DNA from: Actinomadura nitritigenes | GTDB taxonomy: Bacteria > Actinomycetota > Actinomycetes > Streptosporangiales > Streptosporangiaceae | Reading direction: 5' to 3' | Length of the DNA: 64,000 nt | Assembly (NCBI RefSeq): GCF_017573545.1 | Contig: NZ_JAGEOK010000015.1 | Coordinates: forward strand, 204,104-268,103 | In this document: one piece after another, positions 50,327 to 61,144 of the stretch | How the letters are laid out: each line of letters starts with the position of its first letter | How positions within the stretch are numbered: the stretch's first letter is position 1 | Program-made: the position numbers and the translations under genes | Notes under the pieces: generated by a model | Told to the model about the DNA's origin: nothing | Databases searched by the model: none | What the model saw: only the letters and a program-made list of their open reading frames with translations

Positions 50327-51844
50327 ATGTCGAGTCCATCGGCGGGCGGACGCGTCCCGGAAGATGACGTGGACCGTTCCTCGGACGGTGCGGGGGGCCT
50401 CCCCCGCGCTCTTGCGCTGACCCTGGCGTCGGCGCTCGTCTGGGGTGTGGCGCACCTCGTCGCGGGACGCCGGGTGGCCGGCGGGCTCCTGCTCGGCCTG
50501 TGGGTCGTGGCGGTGGCGGCCCTGGCGGTCACCGTCACCGTCTACCGCTCCAGCCTCGTCCACCTCGCCGTCCGGCCGGACGAGCTGCAGCGCCTGGCCG
50601 CCGGCATCGTCGCCCTCGGGGTCGTGTGGGTCGCCGTGGTGATCCGCTCCTACCTGGTGGTGCGCCCCGCCGGGCAGTCGATCAGCGCCCGGACGCTCGG
50701 CGCCGCCGCCGTCGCGGTGATGTGCTTCGCCGTCGCGGTGCCCGTGGCGTGGGGCGCGCACAGCACCTACGTCTACCGGGACGCGCTGACGAGCATCTTC
50801 CGCACCGGCAGCCAGAACGGCCGGCAGATCGACACCGCGGACCCGTGGGACGGGCAGCCCCGGGTGAACGTCCTGCTGCTCGGCGGCGACTCGGCGGCCG
50901 ACCGGACCGGAGTGCGCACCGACAGCATGACGCTCGCCAGCGTCGACACCAAGACCGGCGACACGGTGCTGCTGAGCCTGCCGCGCAACCTGGAGAAGTT
51001 CCAGATGCCGCCCGGCCCGGCGCGCGACCGGTTCCCCTACGGCTTCACCGGCGACGGCCCGGAGAACCCGGGCCTGCTGAACGAGGTGTACGAGTACGCC
51101 GAGAACCACCCGGACGTGGTGCCGGGCGTGCCCAAGAACCGGCGCGGCCCCGAGCTGCTGAAGGCCACCATCGCCGGGGTCCTCGGGCAGCGCGTCGACT
51201 ACTACATCCTGGTCGACATGTTCGGCTTCGCCGACATCGTGGACGCGATGGGCGGCGTCAAGATCAGGGTCACCCAGCCCATCCCGTACGGGCTCGACGG
51301 CCAGGTGCTGCAGCCCGGCTACCGGACGCTGAAGGGCAAGGAGGCGCTCTGGTACGGGCGCTCCCGCACCGACAGCGACGACTACGTCCGGATGGGCAGG
51401 CAGAAGTGCCTGATGCGGGCGATCGCGCAGCAGGCCGACCCGCAGACCGTGCTGACCAGCTTCGACAAGCTCGCCGCGGCGGCGAAGCGGACGCTCTCCA
51501 CCGACATCCCGCAGGAGCTGCTGCCCGCGCTGATCAAGCTGTCCGGGAAGGTCAAGGACGGCGCGCAGATCAACAGCCTGCAGTTCGTCCCGCCGCTGAT
51601 CAACTCCGGGAACCCGGACTTCGCGCTGATCCGCAGGCTGACCGCCAAGGCCGTCGGGCCCGAGCAGGCGCACGCGCCCACCTCGGCGAGCCCGTCGCCG
51701 ACCGGCTCGTCCAACCTCGCGGCGAACGGCTCGCCCGGCGCGACGCCGAGCGCGGGCGCGTCGGGCGGCGCGTCGCCGGACCCGACGGGGTCGCCGGCGC
51801 CGGAGTCCAAGCCGACGTCCCTCGCGGCGACCTGCCCGTCCTGA
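50327..51844 (+). CDS. LytR-CpsA-Psr (LCP) glycopolymer transferase
   Basis: The 505-residue protein anchors glycopolymers to peptidoglycan outside the membrane. It has four membrane helices in the first 150 residues and an LCP domain with the substrate-binding arginines visible in DRTGVRTDSM, SLPRNLEKF, YGRSRTDSDDYVRMGRQ and an Asp in the same loops. A Ser/Pro/Gly-rich linker ends the protein. ATG 50327 follows GGAGCG. It lies 112 bp behind its degenerate paralogue. Confidence 0.93.
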   Translation: MSSPSAGGRVPEDDVDRSSDGAGGLPRALALTLASALVWGVAHLVAGRRVAGGLLLGLWVVAVAALAVTVTVYRSSLVHLAVRPDELQRLAAGIVALGVVWVAVVIRSYLVVRPAGQSISARTLGAAAVAVMCFAVAVPVAWGAHSTYVYRDALTSIFRTGSQNGRQIDTADPWDGQPRVNVLLLGGDSAADRTGVRTDSMTLASVDTKTGDTVLLSLPRNLEKFQMPPGPARDRFPYGFTGDGPENPGLLNEVYEYAENHPDVVPGVPKNRRGPELLKATIAGVLGQRVDYYILVDMFGFADIVDAMGGVKIRVTQPIPYGLDGQVLQPGYRTLKGKEALWYGRSRTDSDDYVRMGRQKCLMRAIAQQADPQTVLTSFDKLAAAAKRTLSTDIPQELLPALIKLSGKVKDGAQINSLQFVPPLINSGNPDFALIRRLTAKAVGPEQAHAPTSASPSPTGSSNLAANGSPGATPSAGASGGASPDPTGSPAPESKPTSLAATCPS

Positions 51845-51917
51845 TCGTCGCGCCGGTCCTTCACACCGGTCTTCACGGGCGGTCGCGCGGCGGCGGGGGT
51901 GGGGACACACTGGCGGG

Positions 51918-52367
51918 GTGAAGCCCGCATACCGTGTCCGCTCGGTCGTCAACGTCGTCAACCTCTCGACGCCGCTGGGCCTGCTGCTGGCGCTGGCGGC
52001 GGCGCGCCCCTCCGGCGGCGGCCCGCGGCTGCGCGGCGCCGGGGACGGCCTGCTGGTGGCGGGCGGTTACCGGCCGCCGGTGCCGGTGGCGTCGGCGTTC
52101 ACCGTCGGCAACGTGATCCTGGTCCGCGGCGACGCGTCCGGCCTGCTGTCCAGCCCCCGGCTGCTGCGCCACGAGGCCCGGCACGCCACGCAGTACGCCT
52201 GGTGCCTGGGCGTCGTCATGATCCCCCTCTATCTCGCGTGCGCGGGCGCGTCGATGGCGCTGTGCGGCGACTGGGCGTCCTTCAACCCCTTCGAGCGGTT
52301 CGCGGGGCTGGCGGACGGCGGCTACGAGCGGCGCCCGCCGCGCCCGTTCCTGCGGGGCCGCCGCTGA
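51918..52367 (+). CDS. hypothetical protein with HEARH motif
   Basis: The 149-residue protein contains LLRHEARHATQY, an HExxH motif typical of zinc metalloproteases, followed by a membrane-like helix (LGVVMIPLYLACAGASMAL). Related short actinobacterial proteins are known only as domains of unknown function. GTG lies 6 nt after CACACT (51906-51911), suggesting a leaderless transcript. Whether it is an active protease is open: a third zinc ligand is not obvious. Confidence 0.7.
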   Translation: MKPAYRVRSVVNVVNLSTPLGLLLALAAARPSGGGPRLRGAGDGLLVAGGYRPPVPVASAFTVGNVILVRGDASGLLSSPRLLRHEARHATQYAWCLGVVMIPLYLACAGASMALCGDWASFNPFERFAGLADGGYERRPPRPFLRGRR

Positions 52368-52454
52368 GCTCCCGCCCGGCCGGTGTTCGGGCAGGTCCCG
52401 CGAGGGGGGATCATTGAGGGGAGAACACTTCCGACCACGAGAGGGCGGGTGCGG

Positions 52455-53516
52455 GTGCCCCGGATCCTTGGCTGCGACGCCTTCCGCGTCGCGATGCCGC
52501 GCGGGCGGCGGCCGGAGAGCATTCTCGTGCGGCTCTCCGGCGGGGACGGCGCGGCGGGGTGGGGCGAGATGGCCGTCCCGGCCGGGACGGCGGACCCCGG
52601 CCCCGGCTGGGCCGACATCGAGAAGCGGATGGCGCCGGCGCTGATCGGGCTGGACTGGGACCGTCCCGAGGACGTGTCCGCCGCCGCCGACCTCGGCGCG
52701 AACGAGGCCGCCGCGGCGATCGACGTCGCCTGCTGGGACCTGTGGTGCCGGGAGCGGGGCCTGCCCCTCGCGCACGCGCTCGGCGGGACGCGGACGTCCA
52801 TCGTCACCGGCGCCCGGCTCGGGCCCGAGCCGATTCTGGACACGGTCGCGTCCCGCGCCAACAGGGCGGTGGGCGCGGGCCACACTCGGGTGACCCTGCC
52901 GATCCGGCCGGGCTGGGACGTCGAGCCCGTCCGGGCGCTGCGGGAGGCCTACCCGGCGCTGGCGCTCGTCGCGGACGCGGGCCACGCCTACACCGAGTCC
53001 TCCGAGCACATGGCGGTGCTGGAGGCGCTGGACGCCTACGGGCCCGTGGCGATCGAGCGGCCGTTCCCCGCCGACGACCTCGCCGCGCACGCCCGGCTCC
53101 AGCTGCGGGTCGGCACGGCGGTCGCGCCGGCGGTCGGCGACCTGGAGACCCTGGACGCGGCGATCACGCTGGAGGCGGGCCGCGCGCTGCACCTGCGGCT
53201 GGACCGGCTCGGCGGGCTCACGGCGGCGCGCAGCGCCCACGACCTGGCGTACGCGGCGGGCTGGGACGTGTGGTGCAGCGGGTGCGGCGCGTTCGGCATC
53301 GGGCAGGCGGCGGCGGTGGCGCTGGCGGCGCTGCCGGGCTGCACGCTGCCGAGCGACGTGTCGGACCCGGCGGGCGGCCCGGTGTTCGTGACGCCGCCGG
53401 TCCGCTCGTCCGGCGGGGTCGTCGGGGTGCCGCTGACCCAGCCGGGCCTCGGCCACGAGATCGACGAGGCGCGCATCGGGCGGCTGGCGACCCGCCGGAT
53501 GCGGCTGCCCGCCTGA
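52455..53516 (+). CDS. enolase-superfamily protein (OSBS-like) lacking catalytic lysines
   Basis: The 353-residue protein has the fold and C-terminus of o-succinylbenzoate synthase/enolase-superfamily enzymes. The metal ligands are in place: Asp174 (ADAGH), Glu201 (AIERPF) and Asp229 (GDLE). But the catalytic KxK motif reads RVTLPIRPGWD (Thr147, Pro149), and the second catalytic Lys, usually in an INIK-PGRVGG segment, is Arg in HLRLDRLGGL. It therefore cannot use the known chemistry. GTG 52455 is chosen for the 9-nt GAGGG spacing; GTG 52449 is possible. It overlaps the kinase start (TGATG). Confidence 0.75.
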   Translation: MPRILGCDAFRVAMPRGRRPESILVRLSGGDGAAGWGEMAVPAGTADPGPGWADIEKRMAPALIGLDWDRPEDVSAAADLGANEAAAAIDVACWDLWCRERGLPLAHALGGTRTSIVTGARLGPEPILDTVASRANRAVGAGHTRVTLPIRPGWDVEPVRALREAYPALALVADAGHAYTESSEHMAVLEALDAYGPVAIERPFPADDLAAHARLQLRVGTAVAPAVGDLETLDAAITLEAGRALHLRLDRLGGLTAARSAHDLAYAAGWDVWCSGCGAFGIGQAAAVALAALPGCTLPSDVSDPAGGPVFVTPPVRSSGGVVGVPLTQPGLGHEIDEARIGRLATRRMRLPA

Positions 53517-54079
53517 TGCCGGCGGCCGTCTGGATCGTGGCGGGCCCGCCGGGCGGCGGCAAGTCGACGGTGTGCGACCTGCTGCTGGCGCGGCTGCGCC
53601 CGGTCCCGGCGCTGCTCGACAAGGACACCCTGTTCGGCCCGTTCGTCGCGGCGACGCTGGCCTCGCACGGCCGCGACCCCGGCGAGCGCGAGGGCCCCTG
53701 GTACGACGAGCACGTCAAGCGGCACGAGTACGCCGGGCTCACCGCGGCGGCGCGGGAGATCCGTGGGCACGGCTGCCCGGTGCTGCTGAGCGCGCCGTTC
53801 ACCGGGCAGATCCGGTCCCCCGCCCGCTGGGCGGAGTGGGTGGACGCGCTCGGCGGCCCGCAGGTGCGGCTGCTGTGGATCCGCACGGACGCCGCCACGC
53901 TCCGGCACCGCCTGGAGCGGCGCGGCCTGCCCCGCGACGCGGGGAAGCTGGACGGGTTCGACGCCTTCGTCGCGCGGATGCGCCCGGACGAGCCGCCTCC
54001 CGTCCCGCACGCGGCCGTCGACAACCGGCTGGCGGCGCCGCGGACGCTGGAGTCGCAGCTCGACGCGCTGCTCGCCTGA
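53516..54079 (+). CDS. P-loop kinase/AAA-type NTP-binding protein
   Basis: The 187-residue protein is a small P-loop kinase-like protein: Walker A GPPGGGKST near residue 10, a DKD loop near 40, and an Arg-rich lid (RHRLERRGLPRDAGK) as in shikimate/gluconate-type kinases. Its start overlaps the stop of the enolase-fold gene by one base, so it is translationally coupled. The substrate is unknown; the coupling suggests one shared pathway. Confidence 0.8.
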   Translation: MPAAVWIVAGPPGGGKSTVCDLLLARLRPVPALLDKDTLFGPFVAATLASHGRDPGEREGPWYDEHVKRHEYAGLTAAAREIRGHGCPVLLSAPFTGQIRSPARWAEWVDALGGPQVRLLWIRTDAATLRHRLERRGLPRDAGKLDGFDAFVARMRPDEPPPVPHAAVDNRLAAPRTLESQLDALLA

Positions 54080-54132
54080 GGGGCCGCTCGCGTCACGGGC
54101 TGCGCGCCCGGGGGCCGGTGGTTCTGGAGCCG

Positions 54133-54179
54133 GCCGTGCCCCGCCGCGCCCGGGACGGACGGCCGCGGCGGGGCACGGC
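54133..54179. terminator. convergent terminator, 16-bp stem
   Basis: GCCGTGCCCCGCCGCG (54133-54148) and its perfect complement (54164-54179) enclose a 15-nt loop between the kinase gene and the small peptide gene. Confidence 0.8.
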
Positions 54180-54184
54180 GGGCG

Positions 54185-54367
54185 TCAACCGTTGATGTTG
54201 ATGTTGATGTTCGTGTTGTGGTCGCCGCAGCAGTGGTGGCAGCCACCGGCGATGGCCGCGGGCGCGGCGGCGGACGCCGTGGAGGCCGACGCGGCCGTGG
54301 TGAGGCCGAAGAAGCCGGCGAGCAGCGCGGCGACGGTCAGGACCAGGGCAGAGAGGAACTTCCGCAT
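54185..54367 (-). CDS. small secreted Cys/His-rich peptide
   Basis: The 60-residue product is a signal peptide (MRKFLSALVLTVAALLAGF, then an alanine/serine-rich cleavage zone) followed by a mature peptide of about 20 to 30 residues with CHHCCGDH and a tail of alternating Asn/Ile (NININING). Start: ATG 54367, six bases after GAAAGGG, is better placed than ATG 54373, which abuts it. The C-H-H-C-C-x-x-H cluster could bind a metal or form disulfides. I do not recognise the family. It is convergent with the kinase gene and has its own transcript. Confidence 0.7.
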   Translation of the reverse strand: MRKFLSALVLTVAALLAGFFGLTTAASASTASAAAPAAIAGGCHHCCGDHNTNININING

Positions 54368-54518
54368 GATCATCCCTTTCGTTCGTTATGCGGCGGTCGC
54401 TCCGCGATGGTCCCCCTGGCGACACGCTCTGTAACTCGATCATCGCCATAAGTAGGCAAAGGCGCGCGGACCCGGACATCCGCCCGGTGGTCCGCGCGCC
54501 TTCCCGTGGCGCGGCGGG

Positions 54519-55673
54519 TCAGTACGACTTGGGCAGCCCCAGCGAGTGCTGCGCGACGAAGTTGAGGATCATCTCCCGGCTGACCGGGGCGATCCGCATC
54601 AGCCGGACGACCCCGGCCAGCATCCCGACGCCGTACTCGGTGGTGAGCCCGTTGCCGCCGTGGGTCTGAATGGCCTGGTCGACGCAGTGGATCGCGGCCT
54701 CGGCCGTCGCGTACTTCGCCATGTTCGCGGCCTCGCCCGCGCCCATGTCATCGCCCTCGTCGTACAGCCAGGCGGCCTTCTGCCCCATCAGCCGGGCCAG
54801 CTCCAGCTCGATCTTGGCGGCGGCGAGCGGGTGCGCGAGGCCCTGGTGCGCGCCGATCGGCGTCTTGAACACCTGCCGGTCCTTGGCGTAGGAGATCGCC
54901 TTGCCGAGCGCGAGCCGGCCGATCCCGGCCCCCATCGCCGCCGCCATGATCCGTTCGGGGTTGAGGCCCGCGAACAGCTGCAGCAGGCCGCCGTCCTCGT
55001 CGCCGACGAGCGCGTCGTAGGGCAGCCGGACGTCGTCGAGGTGGCAGATGAACTGCTTCTCCGGCGACACGATCTCCATGTCGATCGGGGTGAAGGTGAA
55101 CCCGTCGGTGGCGGTCGGGACGATGAAGAGCGACGGCCGCAGGTTGCCCTTCTGGTCCTCGGTGCGGCTGACGAACAGGACCGCGTCGGCCTCGTCCACG
55201 CCGGAGATGAACGTCTTCTGCCCGTTGAGCACCCAGCCGTCGCCGTCGCGGCGGGCGGTGGTGGTGATGCGGTGCGCGTTGGACCCGGCGTCCGGCTCGG
55301 TGATCGCGAACGCCATCTTCACCGACCCGTCGGCGAACCTCGGCAGCCAGTGCTTCCGCTGCGCCTCGGTGCCGGACCGGGCGATGATCGTCGCGCAGAT
55401 CGCCGGGGAGACGACCATCAGCAGCAGCGGGCAGCCCGCCGCGGCCAGCTCCTCGCAGACGGCGGCGAGGTCGCCGATGCCGCCGCCTCCGCCGCCGTAC
55501 TCCTCCGGCACGTTGACGCCGAGGTAGCCGAGCCGCCCGGCCTCGGCCCACAGCTCGTCGGTCTTCTCGCCCGCCCTGGCCTTCTCCACGTAGTACGACG
55601 AGCCGTACTTCGCGCCCAGCTCGGCGACGGCGGCGCGCAGCGCCCGCCGTTCCTCGGTCTCGACGAAGCTCAT
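54519..55673 (-). CDS. acyl-CoA dehydrogenase
   Basis: The 384-residue flavoprotein has the ACAD layout: helical N-terminal domain, central strand domain with AITEPDAGSNAHRI and WVLNGQKTFISG, and a C-terminal helical domain with QTHGGNGLTTEYGVG. The catalytic Glu is likely in the GLTTEYG region by analogy. It is the last gene of the carboxylase operon; the ATG overlaps the alpha-subunit stop by 4 nt. In the Atu/Liu-type pathways the dehydrogenase makes the unsaturated acyl-CoA that the carboxylase uses. Confidence 0.93.
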   Translation of the reverse strand: MSFVETEERRALRAAVAELGAKYGSSYYVEKARAGEKTDELWAEAGRLGYLGVNVPEEYGGGGGGIGDLAAVCEELAAAGCPLLLMVVSPAICATIIARSGTEAQRKHWLPRFADGSVKMAFAITEPDAGSNAHRITTTARRDGDGWVLNGQKTFISGVDEADAVLFVSRTEDQKGNLRPSLFIVPTATDGFTFTPIDMEIVSPEKQFICHLDDVRLPYDALVGDEDGGLLQLFAGLNPERIMAAAMGAGIGRLALGKAISYAKDRQVFKTPIGAHQGLAHPLAAAKIELELARLMGQKAAWLYDEGDDMGAGEAANMAKYATAEAAIHCVDQAIQTHGGNGLTTEYGVGMLAGVVRLMRIAPVSREMILNFVAQHSLGLPKSY

Positions 55674-57637
55674 TCGGGGGTCCCTTCCACGGAGATGACG
55701 GCGAGGACGGCGCCGGACTCGACCTGCCGTCCGGCCTCGACGTTCAGTTCGGCGACGGTCCCGGCGGCGGGGGCGGCGATGCGGTGCTCCATCTTCATCG
55801 CCTCGAGGACGACGAGGGTCTGCCCCTCGGCGACGGCGGCGCCGGGCTCGGTCTCGACCCGGACGACCGTGCCGGGCATGGGGGCGAGCAGCGAGCCGGG
55901 CGCGACCTGCGCGCTCGGGTCGGTGAAGCGCGGCACGGCCCGCAGCGCGACGGGTCCGAGCCGGGAGTCGACGAACACCTCGTCTCCGGCGGCGGCGACC
56001 GTGAACGTCTCGCGCAGCCCGTCCCGGTCGAGGACGACGCGGTCCGGCCCGGCGCTCACCAGCGCCGTGCCCGGGCACAGCTCGCTGACCAGGCCGTCGC
56101 GGCCGAGGCGGTAGTCGACGTCGACCGTGCCGTGCGGGCCGTCGAACGACCGCCGCTGCGGCTGCGACCGGACGTTCCGCCACCCGGACGGCAGCCCGCC
56201 GAGCACACCGGCGGACGCGCGGGCCCGTGCCGCGCCGGCGAGCGCGGCGGCCAGCGCGGACACCGCGACGGTCTCCTCCCCGGCGAGCGGCGCGGCCAGG
56301 GCGTCCAGGCCGATGCGGTCGAGGTAGCCCGTGTCGGTGTCCCCGGCCAGGAACGCCGGCTCCTCCAGGATGCGCACCAGCAGGTCGCGGTTGGTGGTCA
56401 GGCCGTGGACGCGGGCGCCGCGCAGCGCGGCCGCCAGGCGGCGTGCCGCGGCGGCGCGGGTCGGCGCCCAGGCGATCACCTTGGCGAGCATCGGGTCGTA
56501 GTGGACGCCGACCTCGCTCCCGCTCTCCACGCCGCTGTCGAGCCGCAGCCCGCCGGAGGGCGGGACGGCGAACGCGGCGTCCACCCCCGGCACCTCGAAG
56601 GTGTGCAGGGTGCCGCTCGCGGGCCGCCAGTCGTGCGCGGGGTCCTCGGCGTACAGGCGGACCTCGATCGCGTGCCCGTCCGGCTTCACATCGTTGTGCG
56701 GGAGCGCGGCGCCCTCGGCGCACTCGATCTGCATGCGGACGAGGTCGACCCCGTAGACGCATTCGGTGACCGGGTGCTCGACCTGCAGGCGGGTGTTGAC
56801 CTCGAGGAAGTAGAACCGGCCGTCCGGCGCGAGCATGAACTCGACCGTCCCGGCGCCGACGTACCCGATGGCGCGTGCAGCGTTCTCCGCGGCCGTGCAC
56901 AGCGCGTCGCGCAGCGCGTCTCCGACGGCCGGCGATGGCGCCTCCTCGATGATCTTCTGGTGGCGGCGCTGGATGGAGCACTCCCGCTCGCCGAGCGCGA
57001 CGACGGTGCCGTGCGCGTCCGCGATGATCTGCACCTCGATGTGGCGGGCGCTCTCCAGCAGCGGCTCGCAGAACACGGTCGGGTCGCCGAACGCCGACTC
57101 GGCCTCGCGGCGGGCGCCGGCGACGGCGGCGGGCAGCTCGTCCAGGGCCCGGACGATCCGCATGCCGCGCCCGCCGCCGCCCGCGGACGCCTTCACCAGC
57201 AGCGGCAGGTCGGCGGCGGTGGCCTGCGCGGGGTCCAGTTCCGGCAGCACCGGGACCCCGGCCGCCGCCATCAGCTTCTTCGCCTCGATCTTCGAGCCCA
57301 TCGCGGCGATCGCGGCGGGCGGCGGCCCGATCCAGGTCAGGCCCGCGTCGAGGACGGCCTGCGCGAAGGCGGCGTTCTCCGACAGGAACCCGTAGCCGGG
57401 ATGGACGGCGTCGGCGCCCGCCCGGAGCGCCGCGTCCACCACCTTCGCGGCCGCGAGGTAGGTCTCGGCGGGCGACGCCCCGGGCAGCCGCACCGCCGCG
57501 TCCGCCTCACGGACGTAGGGCGCCCCCGCGTCGGGGTCGGAGTGGACGGCGACGGTCCCGATGCCGAGGTCCCGGCAGGCCCGGAACACCCGGCGGGCGA
57601 TCTCGCCGCGGTTGGCGACCAGCACAGTCTTGATCAT
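55670..57637 (-). CDS. acyl-CoA carboxylase alpha subunit (biotin carboxylase-BCCP)
   Basis: The 655-residue protein joins a biotin carboxylase (IKTVLVANRGEIARR at the start, glycine-rich loop ASAGGGGRGM, catalytic FLEVNTRLQVEH) to a linker and a biotin carrier domain with EAMKMEH near the C-terminus. It carboxylates its own biotin, which the beta subunit then uses. ATG 57637 is 7 bp after the beta stop. It belongs with the MCC/GCC-type beta subunit. Confidence 0.95.
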   Translation of the reverse strand: MIKTVLVANRGEIARRVFRACRDLGIGTVAVHSDPDAGAPYVREADAAVRLPGASPAETYLAAAKVVDAALRAGADAVHPGYGFLSENAAFAQAVLDAGLTWIGPPPAAIAAMGSKIEAKKLMAAAGVPVLPELDPAQATAADLPLLVKASAGGGGRGMRIVRALDELPAAVAGARREAESAFGDPTVFCEPLLESARHIEVQIIADAHGTVVALGERECSIQRRHQKIIEEAPSPAVGDALRDALCTAAENAARAIGYVGAGTVEFMLAPDGRFYFLEVNTRLQVEHPVTECVYGVDLVRMQIECAEGAALPHNDVKPDGHAIEVRLYAEDPAHDWRPASGTLHTFEVPGVDAAFAVPPSGGLRLDSGVESGSEVGVHYDPMLAKVIAWAPTRAAAARRLAAALRGARVHGLTTNRDLLVRILEEPAFLAGDTDTGYLDRIGLDALAAPLAGEETVAVSALAAALAGAARARASAGVLGGLPSGWRNVRSQPQRRSFDGPHGTVDVDYRLGRDGLVSELCPGTALVSAGPDRVVLDRDGLRETFTVAAAGDEVFVDSRLGPVALRAVPRFTDPSAQVAPGSLLAPMPGTVVRVETEPGAAVAEGQTLVVLEAMKMEHRIAAPAAGTVAELNVEAGRQVESGAVLAVISVEGTPE

Positions 57638-57644
57638 CTGCGAC

Positions 57645-59233
<1,589 letters not shown>

Positions 59234-59237
<4 letters not shown>

Positions 59238-61042
59238 CGGACTCCCTCCGGCTTCTCGATGTTCTCCGCCGCCGGGGCCTCGCCCCCGGCCCCCGCGTCC
59301 GGGGCGAGCAGGGATCGGGGCACGTCGGCGAGGCGGGACCGCAGCCACTCCCCCAGGGCCTTGCCCTGCGGGTCGAACCGGGTCGAGGCGGACACGCCTT
59401 CCTGCAGCAGGCCCTCGACGACGAAGTTGACCGCCCGCAGGTTCGGCAGGACGTACCGCCGGACGCGGTGGTCGCGGGTCTCGGGCATCAGCTCGTTCAG
59501 CCGCTCGACGGTGAGGAAGGGCTCCAGCCACCGCCACTGCGCGTCCGTGCGGGCCCAGACGCCGATGTTGGCGTCCCCGCCCTTGTCCCCGCTCCGCGCG
59601 CCCGCGACGCGCCCCAGCGGGACCCGCACCGTCTCCCCGGCGGGCGGGCGCGGGTCGTCCGCAGAACGCGATCCCTCTTCCGGGGCACGACCGGCGGGCC
59701 GGACACCGGACGCGGGGTCGCCCCCGGCGGCGGGGATCGGCACGCGCGTCCCGTCGGGCAGGACGGCGACGTGCTCGACCTCCCCGTTCGGCACGAACGC
59801 CGGCTTGTACACCCCGTACGGGGCGCCCTTCCCGGGCGGCGACGTCATCGTGAACCCGGGGTATCCGGCCAGCGCCAGCTCCACGACCGCCCCGCTGAAC
59901 CGGCGCCCCACCTTCTCGGGGTCCGGGTCGAGGACGGCGCACCGCAGCAGCGAGGTCGCCGCGCCCTGCGAGGCCGGATCGGCCGCGGGGGCGCCGATGA
60001 GCGTCCATTCGACGCGGGCCGGCGGCGCGTCGCCGAACGCGGCCTCGACCTGGGCCCGCGCGAACGCCGCCTTGGCCTCGATGCCGAGCCCGGTGAGGAC
60101 GAACGTCATCTCGTTGCGGTGGCCGCCGAGGTGGTTCAGGCACACCTTCGTCGTGGCGGGCGGCGGCGAGCCCTCGACCCCGCCGATCCGCACCCGGTCG
60201 GGCCCGTCCTGCGCCAGTTCGATGGTGTCGAAGCGCGTGGTCACGTCGGGGCCGGCGTAGGCGGGCGCGCCGATCTCGTAGAGCAGCTGGGCCGTGACGG
60301 TCTCGACGGTCACGGCACCGCCCGTCCCGGGATGCTTGGTGATCACGCTGGAGCCGTCGGCGTGGATCTCGGCGAGCGGAAAGCCCAGCGGCTTTACATT
60401 GTAGATTTCTTCAAAGAAGGCGTAGTTCCCGCCGGTCGCCTGCGCGCCGCACTCCAGGACGTGCCCGGCGGCCGTCGCCCCGGCCAGCGCGTCCCAGTCG
60501 TCGCGCGCCCACCCGAAATGCGCGGCCGCCGGCCCCACGACCAGCGACGCGTCCGTCACCCGTCCGGTGACCACCACGTCCGCGCCGGCCCGCAGGCACT
60601 CGGCGATGCCCCACGCCCCGAGATAGGCGTTGGCCGTGAGCGGGTCGCCGTACCGGGGATCGGTCAGCCCCAGCTCACCGGCGCGCGGCAGCAGGTCGTC
60701 GCCCTCGACATGGGCGATCCGCACGTCGACGCCGAGCCGGCCGGCCAGCTCGCGCAGCCGCTCGGCGAGCCCGCGCGGGTTCAGCCCGCCCGCATTGGCG
60801 ACGATCTTGACGCCGCGCTCGGCGGCGAGGCCGAGGGAGTCCTCCATCTGCCGCAGGAAGGTGGACGCGTACCCTCCCCCGGGGTCCTTCATCCGGCTCC
60901 GGCCCAGGATCAGCATCGTCAGCTCGGCCAGGTAGTCGCCGGTGAGGACGTCCAGGGGACCGCCCTCCAGCATCTCCCGCACCGCGCTGAAACGGTCGCC
61001 GTAGAAGCCCGAGGCGTTACCGATCCGCAAGGGTCGACTCAT
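59234..61042 (-). CDS. AtuA-like (DUF1446) protein
   Basis: The 602-residue protein belongs to the AtuA/DUF1446 family found in acyclic terpene utilisation and leucine/isovalerate-type operons. It starts RIGNASGFYGDRFSA and has VVVTGRVTDASL and the C-terminal domain SGDKGGDANIGVWA, which looks like a small second domain after a low-complexity linker. The biochemical role is unknown. It is the first gene of the operon AtuA-beta-alpha-dehydrogenase and is divergent from a TetR regulator. Confidence 0.92.
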
Positions 61043-61073
61043 GGCCAGCACCCTGCCAGCCCGCCCTGAAAAA

Positions 61074-61091
61074 ATCAATCGCGCTTGATTG
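61074..61091. promoter_or_regulatory. TetR operator ATCAATCGCGCTTGAT with flank
   Basis: ATCAA-N6-TTGAT and the overlapping CAATC-N6-GATTG give nested dyads between the divergent AtuA-like (start 61042) and TetR (start 61145) genes. The position fits a repressor of the carboxylase operon that also controls itself. Confidence 0.65.
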
Positions 61092-61144
61092 TTTTCCGGC
61101 GGCCGGATTTGGTTGACTGGAGGGCCACCCGAGCCGAGGAAGAG

